Assembly: GCA_005408345.1 (NCBI GenBank)
Contig: SEMN01000459.1
Span: 358,635-422,634, forward strand
Source of the DNA: Macquaria australasica
Taxonomy: Eukaryota > Chordata > Actinopteri > Centrarchiformes > Percichthyidae
Direction: 5' to 3'
DNA length: 64,000 nucleotides
This document shows, one piece after another, positions 12,010 to 25,010 of this stretch. The notes below the pieces were generated by a model that did not search any database, had not been told where the DNA came from, and was given only the letters and a program-made list of their open reading frames with translations. Made by a program: the position numbers and the translations under genes. Position 1 is the first letter of the stretch. The number at the start of each line of letters is the position of its first letter.

Positions 12010-12240
12010 GTGCTGATGAAGATTACGTCATAGGCTGCAGAACAGCTACTAAATGGACCTTGTGGTGAGATCATTTTATCAACTGCCGTTTCCAAGATAA
12101 AGATCAATAAATAAATAAAAATGGTCATTTAAACATCTACAAATCCATGACGACTGAGAAAATCCACCTGCTAATGAAGATCATGTGATATGATCAAAAG
12201 CTCCAGAACATCTACTAAATGGATTTTGTGGTGAGAATGT
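12010..12240. repeat. Tandem copies of a dispersed repeat
   Basis: TGCTGATGAAGATTACGTCA through CTACTAAATGGACCTTGTGG (12,010-12,066) recurs, diverged, at 12,169-12,232 (TGCTAATGAAGATCATGTGA through CTACTAAATGGATTTTGTGG). The offset is about 160 bases, with ATAAATAAATAAA at the end of the first copy. Confidence 0.7.
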
Positions 12241-12533
12241 TTTCCTGATACACTGATGCTAATTTCATCAGATCAGTGCTCAATGATCATCTATCATCTA
12301 TGCTGAAATTGCTGATATTAAATTTAGAAAAAGTACATTCATTGTAAGTTAAGACCTTCAGGTAAGTAACAACTTTAGTAATGTTTCATCATGAATGCTC
12401 CTTTCATGCTAGCATTTCAGCATCACTTCATGTGGTGAAGCAAAGGTAGGCGTTGCACCCGATTTTGTTACCGTTGATGCCTGACTTTTATACTCACTTT
12501 CTGTTCTCTTTAGTCCTCACTGACTCCGAAGTT

Positions 12534-12660
12534 AATTGGTTAACAAGGCAATGAGGGCTGTGGAGGCGGGGTTAATGTCTGATATGCTAATTATCACCAT
12601 GGAAACACAGTCACAGCAGGAAGCAAGAAGGCAGTGACTAATGGCCCACTCATCTGATAT
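12534..12660. promoter_or_regulatory. Candidate conserved non-coding element
   Basis: This is a complex-composition island just before a TC tract. It contains GTTAATTGGTTAAC-like homeobox words, ATGCTAAT (octamer-like) and ATCACCATGGAAAC (RFX-like). There is no coding potential. Conservation cannot be judged from one sequence. Confidence 0.25.
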
Positions 12661-12671
12661 CCCATTCAATT

Positions 12672-12865
12672 TCTCCCTCTCTCTCTCTCTCTTTTCTGCC
12701 TTTCCACAGTCTCTCTCTCTCTCATCTGAAATCCCGCTCATCTCTCTCTGTGTTTCCATCCTTCCTGCTGTCTGTCACTCATTTCTGCCCTCCGTCTCTC
12801 CTCGTCCACTCTTTGCCTTTTTCTGTCTTTCTCTCCGTGTTCTCTCTCTTTTTTTTCCTCTCTTT
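12672..12865. repeat. Pyrimidine-rich tract with (TC)n
   Basis: TC repeats and degenerate CTTTCT units. The Ser/Leu/Phe-rich reading frames are artefacts. Confidence 0.85.
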
Positions 12866-12880
12866 CTTGTTGTGTGAAAA

Positions 12881-15800
12881 TCACACTTTTGAAATCAGTG
12901 TTGCATTGCTAAAAAAAATAAGCAATGAAATGAAAATGAAATCTGAAGCAATAGTGAGACAAGAGCAGTGCTAAACAAGCCCAGACAATACGTAACAATG
13001 ACACATGCAACAATAAATAATGTATAAATTCAATCTCTTAGCAACCACTAATCTCTCTCTCTCTCTCCCTCCATTACTTCACTGTATGACTCATGTGTTC
13101 AGACACATTTTCATGTCTCTGTCAACATGAAGTGACAAGAGACTCACAGAGGCCCCTTTAAAGTATTAATAAAAACACAGTTTTTTCTCATGTCTCTGTA
13201 TGTAACCATATCTGCCTGCGTCTCCCTCTAACTTTCCCTCACTGTCTATGTGATTCATAGCTTTTTTTGACAACTCTGTCAACACAAGGAGATAAGAGAC
13301 CACTAGTTAATTACTAGTCTGTTAAACTCAGAGACAGGAGACACACCCTCTTCTATATCTAGAAGATTTTGAAAAAAAAAAAAAAAAAAAAACTACGAGA
13401 CAGACTGTGTTTGATGTTGATGGCACACAATGCTCGGGGAAGTCCTAATGAGCAGTGTAGATAACTTAGTTATTAACCACGGATCCACCACAACAGATGA
13501 GGCTAATTGGGAAAATCACACCAGCAGGGAACACACACTCTCCGTCTACTCCCTTCCATGTGTTTTTAATATTGACTATGTGGTAATTTGTGAGATGTAG
13601 TTTGTGTTTTTGTTGGTCCGTTGTAATCTGTAGGCTCTCATGCCTGTCAACAGGCTGAGGAGCTATCATCAATTTTCCTAACCTTTGTGATATATTCATT
13701 ATGTGACGGACATGTTTGGCTGCCATCCACTCTTATCGCTAACAAACAGTACTAGCATCCCTATAAGGCAGGATAACACAAGTAAAACAGTACGGGAACA
13801 CAGTTTTAAATCCCTTTGTGTGATCAAGCCTTTCCCCTCTGACATCAAAAGATGAAAAATGGTTGTGGAAAACGTGCAAAGGAAATTTAAGCTATTGATT
13901 CTTTTTGAAGAGACAGTGAAGCAAGTTATGAAGCTTATCAGTACTTGTATATAATAAAATTGGGTGTGTACTGATATGCATGAGCCATAACTTTGTCAAG
14001 TTAAAAGAGTCATGTCAGAACCTGATGCTGCTACAGCACCAAGCTTTAGTTTTGTAACCAAATCAGAAGATACAGACAGCAGAATAGTCATGGTGCTCAT
14101 GTACAGTAAGTCAGTAAGCTGTTGGGTGTCAGGGTTCAGAATGCATTTCTGCATTTGTGAAGGGGTCGTGTTCAAGCTAAAATGGGGAGTTAAGTTGCTC
14201 TTTAACAACAGACATCAAGAACGAGCGTTCGTTCAGGAAGAGCAATTGATTAAACGCTTGCATTAGCTGATTGACATTAGCCGCTTCATTCAAGCGTCAC
14301 AATCACTGGTTCATTCACCAGCTTTGTGGTTACCAGCTGACTAGTAACGTCCAATCGCATTCATAGAGATGTACAGCACGGTCATCATAACCTTGCATTT
14401 CTCACTATTACTCTGCTGATATACGTTTGTGCCAGATACCTTTGCTTTATATGCAATATTTTTGATATTGTTAATCTGACTGGAGATTTACTGTTTGTGC
14501 ATGTTTATTAAGAGGAGATTAGTTTTCCCTGCAGAATCCTTGTTGCTGCTCAGATTTTTAAGAGACACCCCCAAAGAGCTGAACCTCTCAGATGTTAAGC
14601 AGAACTTAAAAGCTCTGTTGATTCATCAGTGTTGTTCTGCATTTTCAGCTGCAGACAGATGGTCTCCTTCAGCTCTGTTATGGAGCAGATGTCGAGAGCA
14701 GCGGCAGTCACAGAGACAATGTGACCTACCTTTTGATCCACAGATGCCCCACACTGCACATGGCACTGCACTGACCTGTCAGAAGTGTTGTGGTTTGTAC
14801 GAGGCCTGTGTTAAATTAACCCCTAACCAAGTTGAGAAGGAGAGCTCGAAATACAAAGTGTATCAGAGCTGTAGTGTGACACAAGGAAATTTGCAACTGA
14901 CAGCGAAAAAAAGTCCCCAAAAAGATCTCTACCAACCCAGGAAAGTTTCTTAATCAACACTTATGAATGAAGGCAATTTTCTAGGGCAACGCTGCCACTA
15001 CGGTCATGAGAATGAGGACAAAGCAATTCAGGCTATGAGGGTATGTTGTGGAGAGAAAAATCCTGCTGGTGCATCCTTGATTGCAGCAGCTCCTGGAGGT
15101 TAAGTGTCCTCAGAGGAGCTCCAGTTCACTTGCTGATCTTCTGAGTCAGCCACATAGTAACAACAGGTTTTTGAAAGATGGGCAGTTTCCTTTCTTGCCT
15201 GATAAGTAACAAACCATAGTGTAGGTACTGACAAGATCAGTAACTGTGATAGGCTATTTGCAGTGTCAGATGTGCACACTGCATTACAGAACTTAGAATA
15301 TTTACTGTTCAGCACAATGTGCATACATGAGATAATCTTATTTTTCAGATTCATGAGGCCAAAACCAATCTTTTCATTCACTGTGTAGGCCAAATTGATA
15401 GGGACAGTAGATATTCAGACCTTCATGGCCACATGGCCAACCCATGAGGCCCCTTCACCCAACATACAACACAACAAACAAGTATTGTAGAAACCCTGTT
15501 TTCTGTGTTATGTATTTATCGCTACGGTTACTGCTATAACTTACACCTAAAATAAACATGACTGAAAAGGGAGCAGTTGCTGCTGGATTCAAAAGTGCAT
15601 TGTTGGCATAGTATAGTGCCTACAGAATTCACACTGTGAGTCCATGTTTGGGGTTTCTTTCAGACAGTCTCAACACAATCTAGTTAACAAGATGCCATTC
15701 TGTTTCAAAATTCTGTCACAAAAAATTACCTTAAGCAAAGGAACAAGATCTTTGGCATCCCTGGCCAAAAAGTGCCTGGTTTAATTAGCCATGACAAAGT

Positions 15801-16318
15801 TTTATTTCAGTTCCATCAGGCTTATTACAATTTGGTAAACAACATGCACTGACAGTGAAGGAGAGGCAAAAACCTCACAAAGAGGAATTCATCCAGACCC
15901 CGTCTGCATCAGAAAATCTGAAGCAGGCCTTGACATTTTGGTGGATGATGTGGTCATCATCATGCCACATGCGATGGTCCTCCATCACTCAGTCTGTGTT
16001 TGGGCATCAGAGTAGGGCTTTGCTGCTGGGAACCATCAGCATTTCCATTGCTCCACAATCTGTCACTGCAAGAAAGACTGAAATCTCTAGTTCTGCTGGA
16101 ACAATGGTGCCCTCTCTCTGTTTGTTTTTGTAAAAAAAAGTTAGATTCCTTTTGTGCCATAAAGCGACCCAAAGGATTTCTAGATTCGATCTTTTGAGAC
16201 ATTTTTCCACTGCTAGTTCAAAATAATAAAAATAATCAATGCACAGAAAGCTGGTTCAGTTGAAGAGGTTACTTCCAATACACCCACAAAAAAAACACAA
16301 GCATATTAAGCTGTATAT
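12881..16318. other. Unannotated, mainly unique DNA
   Basis: No exon with convincing splice sites was found. It includes (TC)n at 13,053-13,067 and an A run at 13,371-13,391. A 152-codon frame at 14,495-14,953 has no recognisable domain. Parts may be old repeats that I cannot name. Confidence 0.45.
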
Positions 16319-16342
16319 GCACACACACACACACACACACAC
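16319..16342. repeat. (CA)n microsatellite
   Basis: About 11 CA units. Confidence 0.95.
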
Positions 16343-16472
16343 GCAAAAGTGTTGGCCGAAGAGCAGTACTTCTCAAGCCCGAAGGGAAAAAAGAGATTAG
16401 CGACTCTTTCTCCCTCTTCTTTTTCTGTTGTTCACTGGTTATCTGTGTCTTCCTTCCATCTATCTTTGTCCC

Positions 16473-16479
<7 letters not shown>

Positions 16480-16525
<46 letters not shown>
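16480..16525. repeat. (TC)n microsatellite
   Basis: An uninterrupted TC run of about 23 units. Confidence 0.97.
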
Positions 16526-16528
<3 letters not shown>

Positions 16529-16618
16529 CTTGGCAATATCGTGATAATAAAAGCTAAAGAATACCTTTGAGTTTCGACTCCCTCTATTTCTCCCTGCCCC
16601 CTTTGGCCTGCCATTATA

Positions 16619-16690
16619 TCACACACACACACACACACTCACACAAGCTGATACGTACAGTATACACACAAACAAACACACACACACTAG
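16619..16690. repeat. (CA)n cluster
   Basis: CA runs at 16,619-16,645 and 16,664-16,687, separated by short unique sequence. Confidence 0.85.
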
Positions 16691-17035
16691 TATATCAAGT
16701 TGTGACTGAATTACCTTTTGACTGATAGTGCTCTTGAGGGCAAAGCAATGATAACTCATCTGTATGTGTGTGCGTGGGGTGAGGGGGGTTGGAGTGTACC
16801 TTTAGTTAGGTAGGTACAAGGTTGCAGGATTTACTTGTGTGTGCATTTGTGTGTGCGTGTGTGTGTGTCTATAGCTCAGGGCTACAATAATAAAGGGGAT
16901 AGCTAACCTGAAAGAGTTGGCCTTTACTGCAATGCTAAGGCTGCCAAGCTCTGCTAGCACAGCCAATACAGACTACAATCTGACAGTGCAGAGATAAAGT
17001 TTTCTTTGTTTTGCTCCGTATTTCCTTTCTCTCTC

Positions 17036-17038
17036 ATG

Positions 17039-17075
<37 letters not shown>

Positions 17076-17080
17076 ACACA
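17036..17080. repeat. (TC)n(AC)n compound microsatellite
   Basis: TC repeats pass directly into AC repeats. Confidence 0.95.
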
Positions 17081-18840
17081 GTTTAGTGTCTCTTTAGTGT
17101 TAGCTTAAATTCAAAAGACCACAAATGTGCAGGTTTACAGACAATATGTATAATTACATCAACTTATTTCAGGTCTCTTCTAATCATATTCAAACATACT
17201 TTTGTAGAATTAGTATTTTTTTGGAAAATGCTGTGTTGTATGCTGATACATGAATGCTGATGCAGGAAAATATCTGCACTGACTATATGAATGATCTATA
17301 AAATTCTAATGTGCGTAATACGTTATTGAAAAAAAGCAGCTTCTGTTTATTTTTCTGTGTTGTCAAAACTCAAAGTCTTCAGTAAAGTCAAGTCTTCAGT
17401 ATGAAGCAGATCAGTTTAAACAGATTGTATGTCTCCAGTCATCCAAAAGTTGTTGTGTTTTCTGCTCCAACACGACAGTGTTCATGCCATTTACAGTGAA
17501 CAAGGTCTACTTGTGGTGAGCACAGCTCAGAATATGCTTCCATTTACTGCTCGAATTAAATCTAAACCAGCAGTTAGCACAGCATGTACATGCAGCTTTT
17601 ATGGGGAAGCTTTGTTTTGTCTGGTTTTACAAGACAAATAACTAACTACTCTCATGTGTTTATAGAAGCAGATCACTTTCAGAAAACCTTCAAATAAAAA
17701 GAAACATATAAGCTCTAGGTGTCACTTTTTAATTTATAGCAGCAGTTTTGGTGGAAAAGCTGCTTTATGGATAAAGGCAGTAAAGGTAGGCACATTAAAA
17801 CATCATGGCTGATTGTTACTCCTGCCAGAAAATTAAGCAACAAAATGTTAGGGGGGGAAAAAAATCCTCCTCAATTAAATCTTATTGCATTAAACTAAAT
17901 AATCAAAATCACTGCAGAGCAATCAAATCAAATAGTGGCTACGGTTAGTAAAATAAAATAAAAAAACAAGCTCACCGCAAGATTTGGCGTGAGCTTAGTT
18001 CAAAGTATAAGATAATGTATTCACTGATAATATATCCTGGCTGGCAATTTTAACACCTATTTTTGGTTTAATGGACTTTCCTCCTTGGCCAGAAACTAAA
18101 AAGAGTGTGTAAAATGTTTTTCTTGTTCATGTGATATTTCTTTGGTTTTTTAGCTGTAAATGTTTTTCACTTACAGCTAAAAAAACAAAACAATTTCACT
18201 ACCGACGTATTGTTTCAGAGCCTTCTCCCTGCTTCTACAAGACCTCAGACTTTGAGGTAATGGCTCTAGAAGACCGGTCTTCAAAAACCCATGAGTCAAA
18301 ACCATAACAGGCCAATAATTTATGTCAAAGGTTTATGGGAAAGCTTCAGACTATTTTCCACTTCGTCCATGAAAACTGCCTTAAAGTGAGCAGACTAGCC
18401 CACGCCCCCTGTGTCTGGCCCTGTCTGCTGTCTGCACATCATGGCAGAACATTTACAGACAGAAGACTTTAGAGGTGAGATCAAAAGTCTAAGCACTTAT
18501 CCGACAGAAATGAACCACACAAATGCTGCACCTCAGACAGCAGGAGAGCAACAGCATTTGCCCACCTCTTCTCAGGATTGCTTGGGCACAAAAACGCTAT
18601 GCTGATGCACCAGAGTAAGTAAGTAAACAGAAAACTGCAGACTCTTTGCGCTCCAAATGGTACTTTTATAATCCAATTTTAACCTTTGAAATAAACACAG
18701 ATGACTTCTTAAAATCAAAAACCAAAAATAGTGAGCCCCATATTGTGATAAATTGTCATCAAGTGTACAGTATGCAGTACATACTGATGAGTATGAAGTT
18801 ACACTAAGTTACGATCCAGCTTCCAACACAAGGTCTCTCT
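17081..18840. other. Unannotated AT-rich unique DNA
   Basis: No gene was recognised. A near-perfect hairpin lies at 18,145-18,186. Confidence 0.5.
18145..18186. repeat. Inverted repeat (hairpin)
   Basis: GTTTTTTAGCTGTAA (18,145-18,159) pairs with TTACAGCTAAAAAAAC (18,171-18,186), with one extra A and an 11-base loop. Confidence 0.8.
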
Positions 18841-18841
18841 T

Positions 18842-18856
18842 CACACACACACACAC

Positions 18857-18888
<32 letters not shown>
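18842..18888. repeat. (CA)n microsatellite
   Basis: CA repeats interrupted once by CG, ending CGT. Confidence 0.95.
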
Positions 18889-19034
18889 GTACTTGTGTGC
18901 GTTAATGTGAGTGTCATTATGTCACAGTAAATCATTCTGTCACTAAGCCTCATATCTCCATTCCTTCAGATATACTGAGAGAGAGATTTAATTACCACAC
19001 ATACACACAGCCACAGGTAGAAACATGGAGCTAA

Positions 19035-19250
19035 ATTTAATTATCTCTCTCTCTCTCTTACACACACAGAGACACACGCACACACAGCAAGGGAGTAGTA
19101 GACCTTAATTGAAGCAACATGACGCTGAACTGAAAACAAAACAGCGACCCAAACCTTAGGAGGTAGATCTCTGATCTATGTACACAAACACACAAACACA
19201 CACACACACACACACGCTCAGACACACACACTCAGACACACACAGAAATA
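19035..19250. repeat. (CT)n and imperfect (CA)n cluster
   Basis: (TC)n lies at 19,043-19,060, with interrupted CA arrays at 19,061-19,088 and 19,182-19,245 carrying CACAGACACA variants. Confidence 0.85.
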
Positions 19251-19557
19251 TGTTTGTAGTGCATTATATGTTGTTTATTTAAGTAATGGCTTAAAGTCTT
19301 TACTGAAGCCTTAATCCTGATCTCAGCTCGGACCAACACAAGACACCTGAAGCTTATTGATTCCTGACAAAAGCATTAATGTCTGATGCGAACACAAGTA
19401 ATATGTGTATTCTGTCCGTATGGAGACACCTGGAACATGTATGCAAACACAAGCAAACACAGATTACACAGATCCACACTGACACACACCCACAGTTTTG
19501 CCCTTTGCCATTTTATTTTAACATTATAACATCCACTCCAAAGCATCCTATAAACAG

Positions 19558-19580
19558 CACACACGCACACACACGCACAC

Positions 19581-19632
<52 letters not shown>
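19558..19632. repeat. (CA)n microsatellite with ordered CG interruptions
   Basis: The left part repeats ACACACGC at regular spacing; the right part is pure CA. Confidence 0.95.
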
Positions 19633-19639
19633 GTGCATG

Positions 19640-21540
19640 CTGGCTGTAGGACAGGTCCTAGAGTCCTTCACATTTAATCACTTGTCTTGTTATACAATGG
19701 ATAATTTAAAACCAGCAGGAGACAAACACAGATACACAGACACAGAGACAGCTGAAAATCCCAAAGGAGTATGATTGATTGGTGAAATGATCAGCTGATA
19801 TTGATCTTGAGTTAATAAAGTGGTTTCGTCTGTGATGATTATTAGTGACTGTGACCTTTTGTTCGGGTTCAATATGGAGTTTACAGTATGACCTTAAAAC
19901 ACGATAACAGAAGCACTGATTCTGAAAACTCCAACATGAACTAGTTTGATGAGGAGCAACAAACAACAAGGCTGATAATTGTAAGTTTACTGATGCAAAG
20001 ATACAGAAAAAACAAGTTTGAATCCACTGTGTCTTTCATCATTTACATCTCTGTCACTAGTATGATTTCTGGAGTCAGGTGCGGTGATGTTTGCAGAGTC
20101 AGAGTGCAGTTTAAATGCTGGCTATAGTCGTGCAAGAAGGAGATATCAAACTAAAAAGTCAATTTAGGGATCGCAGGGACAGATGAATTTTCTGTTCAAC
20201 CACCATAACTGTGTATTTGAATTATTTGAGAGGCTAAAACAGTCACACAGAGCTGGATCAATCAACTGTAAATGACAAAGCATTTGCAGGCAGCTCCAAG
20301 AAGTATTTCACAGAAGGAAATGTTCAGGTTGGAGTCCATAATCACTTTATTATGCCTAAAATGTACTTACGCAAGGGATGGAAAATAGTGCAGGTAGTGG
20401 TCTACTGTGCAAAGAAAATCATATGGTCAGAAGTGTCATCATTCACATGGTGCTCAACATGCAGACTAGTGTTTACCGCAGCAACTCTCTCATGTGGGCT
20501 GCGTCTCCCTGGCATGGTTGAGCTACAGTGGACGTCTTTGACGGCACGTTAAATGTTGTCAAAGTGAGTGAATATGCTCAATCTTCCAGGAGGATTATCG
20601 CTGCATCCACGGGGAACGAAAGGAAATTGGTTTGATAAGCCTTAAAAACATGTAAACCGAATCCCGTAGCACTTTTCAGAGGCTGAATCTCGATCTAACT
20701 AAACACAACGGGAGATTCGACAGTGCCAAAGACATGATTTTTCCACCATCAAAACACTGAATAATGGAACTTCTTATATAAGAGTGGTGCTGTATACATG
20801 GCCCCCCCATAAAAGCCAGACACTTGTAGAATTTATGCCACGGCTCACTGAAGGTGCTCTGGTGGCGCTACACCCTATAAAAGCACTTTATGCTGGCATT
20901 TCCTTTATTTCAGTACTTACTTTTATTAAACACAAGAGCTAACAGGAGAAATGGATGGCAGGTTTGTTGTTTTCTTCAACATTTTTCCCCAGAACCTCCA
21001 TCATTAAGATGTCTGCCAAATTTGATCAAAGTTTACTTAAAGTGCATGCAACAGGGTCATGATAAATATTGCACAAAGCGTAGCTTGTGCTTATTCACTC
21101 CTCAAAATATATACTTAAACAAGAGGTGTAAGCGTTAACAATGACACTAACAAGCAGAGCAGTAGACAGGTAGATTGTTGTTTCTCCTCTTTAGATTAGG
21201 GCTGAAAACAGATAGTTGACAAGGGAGCAGGGAAGAGAAAAATAAGGCAAATGAGCACGGCGGTGAGCAGGTAACAAACCGTATTTTCTTTAGAAAACCA
21301 TCTGTTAGAGGAGGGAGGGTATGTGAGGATCTGTGCTAACAAGAGGAAAAGAGGGCAGGTGAGCTGATCTATGAGCTGAGCAGAGATGTGTGCTATCAGC
21401 ATGGGCATCCTCCCCTCTCATAAGCCCTCAAAATCACCCTGACTACTGAAATAGAGGGAAAGACAAAGCCACAGAGGGAGAAAGACAGAGTGCAAACCCT
21501 GTGTTCCAGTAATTAGTCTGTAGAAAGTGAGCTGGACTAT
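19640..21540. other. Unannotated unique DNA
   Basis: No exon, RNA gene or named repeat was recognised. A CTCF-like word (GCTCTGGTGGCGCTAC) lies at 20,856-20,871. ORFs are short and featureless. Confidence 0.45.
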
Positions 21541-21570
21541 AATTCGGTCAGTCAGATGGATGTCTGCCCT

Positions 21571-22650
21571 CCAGACATTAGGTTTAGCCATTATCTAGAC
21601 TCATCCCTCCACTGTCCATCTATCCATCTCTCCTTCTCCCTCCCCCCTCTCCACCACATTCATCCTTGTACCCTGTCCCACCATCCATCCATTCTCCACC
21701 TTTTCCTCCCCCGTGTCCTCTCGCCACTCCTCCACACATTAGACCTATCTCATCACTTATGCTCAGCTCTTCCATTCCTCTATCCACTCCTGTCTCTCTC
21801 CAGCACTCTCCTCCTTTCTGTCTCCAGACATCACATCTAACCATATTTTAAACTCATCCCTCCAGTCCTCTCTATCAACACATCCATCTCGTCCTGTCTC
21901 CTCTCCTCTCCTCTGCTCTCCTCTCCTGCAGACATTAGATCAAGCCCATTACCTGCACTACATACAGTACACTCACAGGAATCAGTTTATTTGTCACGCA
22001 CAGGACATCTGTCTCGATGACAACTGATGGAGAGACATTCAGCTCACAGCGTCACATGGCCTACAGAATTCACATTCAGTAGGTCACTACAAGACACACG
22101 ATAAACAGACTATCCACATATCACTTAAATACACACTATGTATACACTGAGTCACTATCAATGTGTTCAAGCACACAGGTATGAAGATAGTGCCATCCCC
22201 TTACTCCTGTCCATTCCTCTCTCCATCCCTCTTTCTTATCCCTGAAACCTCTCCTCCCTCCAGACATTAGATGGAGCCCATTATCTATACCCATTGCTCC
22301 AATCCTGCACGCACAACCACCCGTACCTCCCTGTCTTTCTCTCCTCCTTCCAGACATTAGATCTGAGCCCATTATCTGCACTCATTCCTCTACCCATGTC
22401 CCTCCATCCTTTCTATCCATCCATCCATCCCTCCATGCTCGCTTTGCCTCACTTTCCCTGTTGCCTCTCCCCTCTTCTTCCCTCTCTGTCCCTCTTCCCT
22501 CCTCTCTCTGCCGGATATTATGTCTAGCCATTATCTACACTCATCCCGCTGCTCCAGTCCATCCATCTATCCTCTTTCACTTCCCTCTCCACCTCTACGT
22601 ATCTCACCTCCAGATAGAGTCCCCTATTATCTGCACCACTCCCTCCATCC
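21571..22650 (+). repeat. Degenerate satellite-like array
   Basis: A unit close to CCAGACATTAGATCTAGCCC followed by ATTATCTGCACTCATCCCTCC occurs about eight times. Copies begin near 21,571, 21,731, 21,824, 21,928, 22,260, 22,350, 22,511 and 22,610. They are separated by CCATCCATC/CTCTCC pyrimidine-rich spacers. Spacings of about 90-100 and 160 bases recur. Reading frames through it are artefacts. Confidence 0.75.
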
Positions 22651-22898
22651 ATCCTTTCTCTCACACATGCACACACTCTCACTGAGCAAGATCAGACACA
22701 CATTCACACACCCAGCCGATCCTCTATCTGGACACACTATCTCAACAGTCAGCAGTGCAACAGGGATGTAGCACAGTTTAAAAAGGTGGGAAATCTATGA
22801 ACTCCAAAACAAGACACCAATTTAAACCTCAGATAAAAAGAATTTCGTTTTTCTTTTTTTGGGAAGGTATTATTTATTGCTTGTAAGTCACTATTTTC

Positions 22899-22933
22899 AT
22901 ATATTTTATATACAGTGTATATAAAATATATGA
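22899..22933. repeat. Perfect 17-bp palindrome
   Basis: CATATATTTTATATACA, one G, then the exact complement. It borders the dispersed repeat that follows and could be its terminal hairpin. Confidence 0.9.
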
Positions 22934-22934
22934 G

Positions 22935-23500
22935 TACTGTGCTTCAGTAGAATTTTGAGTTTCTTGTACTTTACTTGAATATTTCCATTTTATGCTACTT
23001 TATACTTCTACTCCACTATATTTCAAAGAGAAATATTGTACTTTTTACTCAAATACATTTATTTGACAGTTATAGTTACTATTTACCTTATAGATTAAGA
23101 TTTTACATTTAAAAAACATGTGCTAAGCTTATAAAATACTATATATTGTTAAAGATCAAACTGGTTTCCAACCTTTTTGGCTTATGACCTCTTACAAAAA
23201 GTGTCTAGTTGGGCCCCTTGTCTATGAGTTGTTAGCAGTTCCGCCAAATAGTCATTTCCACTCTTTGGGTATTTAATGGTTGTTAAATGCCCAAAGAGGT
23301 AAAATTATCCAATATTTCACAAAACAAAGAAAAAAATCCATCCAAACTGGAAACTGATCTGTGTATCAGAACTTGTTTTTTTTTCTTCTCCCATCAATCA
23401 TTTCATGACCCCTCAGATTTATCTTGTGACCCTAAACTAGCTGACTGTATTTGTAGTAGCTCAAAACTAGCTAAAATTCAAAACTTCTAAATTAAAAGAA
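22935..23500. repeat. Dispersed teleost repeat copy
   Basis: The words CTACTTTATACTTCTACTCC, TTTATTTGACAGTTATAGTT and TTTCCAACCTTTTTGGCTTA are typical of a repeat found widely in teleost genomes, here somewhat diverged. It may be several adjacent elements. Confidence 0.55.
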
Positions 23501-24470
23501 AAGGTCCTTCATTCATTATTTCACAATAAAAAAGTTTACTGTAAAATGCACATGCAAAAGTACTGAAGAAAGAACTGTAGACACACTAAGCAGTAACTGT
23601 ATCTTGAAGGATCCTGGTTTTGCATATTGAACCTTATTGTGTTTTAGAGTGATTTTCAGACAGTCTTTGCTTTCATTTCATCTCAGTGCAGGAAGAAAAT
23701 CAACTTACAGACTTCAAACTTGCTTGAGATAGGTAATCCATCGCATTTGTTTTTTCTGTCAGTGTAACTTATCGTGATGCAGCTGGAGCAGGGACTCTCT
23801 CTGTTGGTGCATTTAAGGACACTCTGACCTCTGAAATTTCAGTCAGTTGCTGAGCAGCAACAATTCAAATGTAAGAAAAGTCCAGTTTCACATTTTTCAT
23901 ACCATCGATGCTTGTTTACTGTTGTCTTCTGGACAGCGTAACGCTTTGTGGCAGCCAACTAACCGGCCACTGAAGCATTGTTGAATGCAGGAGGAGAGTT
24001 TTAAAACATTTCCTGCTTGCGACCTCATTACCATAAAATAAAAATGTAACTTCAACAACATTTTTTTTAAATAAATAAACAAAGGAGCTGTTCACTGTGA
24101 TGGATTGTGTATATTAAGCAACTTTCAAGTCCTTGCAAGTTGATTTTAATTGCGTCCTGAGATTAAATGAAACCAGTGGCTGCATGAAAGTTTAGAAATC
24201 AATTTAGAAAATTGTGGCATGTTCAGGAAAATGGAGTAGTATAATGTAAAATACACATAATTTATAGTCGGTGAGCTAAAACATGTATGTTAATATTATA
24301 GGTGGAGCAGTTGGTCTAATTACTTGTATAGTGAGTTAACACATAATTTTTATGTTTGTTTTGGGTGTAAAATCTCAATCTGTAAAGTAAATAGGGTTCT
24401 AGTTACAACCAGGAAGATAAAATGTTTTGCTGCAAATACAAAAGGAGGATAAATTGAGTCTTGCTGGATT
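23501..24470. other. Unannotated AT-rich DNA
   Basis: No gene or named repeat was recognised. Confidence 0.5.
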
Positions 24471-24474
24471 CATG

Positions 24475-25010
24475 CTTCACTGCAGCCCTCTGTTCATCTC
24501 TCCTTTACCCTCCTCTGCTGCAGCTTTGTCTTTTTTCTATTCCCTCCATCACTGCCATCTCCTTCTCTATTCCTTCCTTGCGCTCTTCCTCTCTTGACTC
24601 CGCTCTCTCACCTTTTGTTTTCCCGTCCTTCTCTCCTTCTTTCCTCCCGTCCATCTCATTCTTTCATTCTGTGTCAATCACTCTTGTCGCCTGCCTTCTT
24701 TCTCTCCTCTTGTCTCAAACCTTTCATCCTCTTCGCTCCGGTCTTACACTCATCTGCTTCACTCTCCCACTCTGCCCACATCCTTGAAGTCTATCCCTCT
24801 TACCCCTTCCAGCCCCTTCCTATTGTCCATTCCTCCCTCTCTTTTGTCTTCTCCTCTTCACTCTCTCTTTTTTTTTTTATCCTCCAGGTCTCCTCTGAGC
24901 TTGCTCTGCCGCTCCCCTCCTTATCTCTTGTTCCCCCTCCTCGTCCACCAATATGTCTCGCCTCAACACTATCGCTTTCATTCCTTCCCTCCGCTCCCTC
25001 CTCAGGTTAC
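24475..25010. repeat. Polypyrimidine tract
   Basis: About 530 bases are mostly C and T on the plus strand, built from CCTTCC, CTCTCC and TTCTCTCC units. The Ser/Pro/Leu-rich reading frames in three phases are artefacts. Confidence 0.85.

Noticed and set aside
14495..14953. 152-codon frame with a Cys-rich patch
   Set aside because: No recognised domain, no plausible splice sites or promoter, and its length is not exceptional for a window of this size. It may be a piece of an unnamed repeat.
19558..19632. Regularly spaced repeat resembling a CRISPR array
   Set aside because: The regular ACACACGC pattern is a microsatellite variant; there are no unique spacers and no cas genes.
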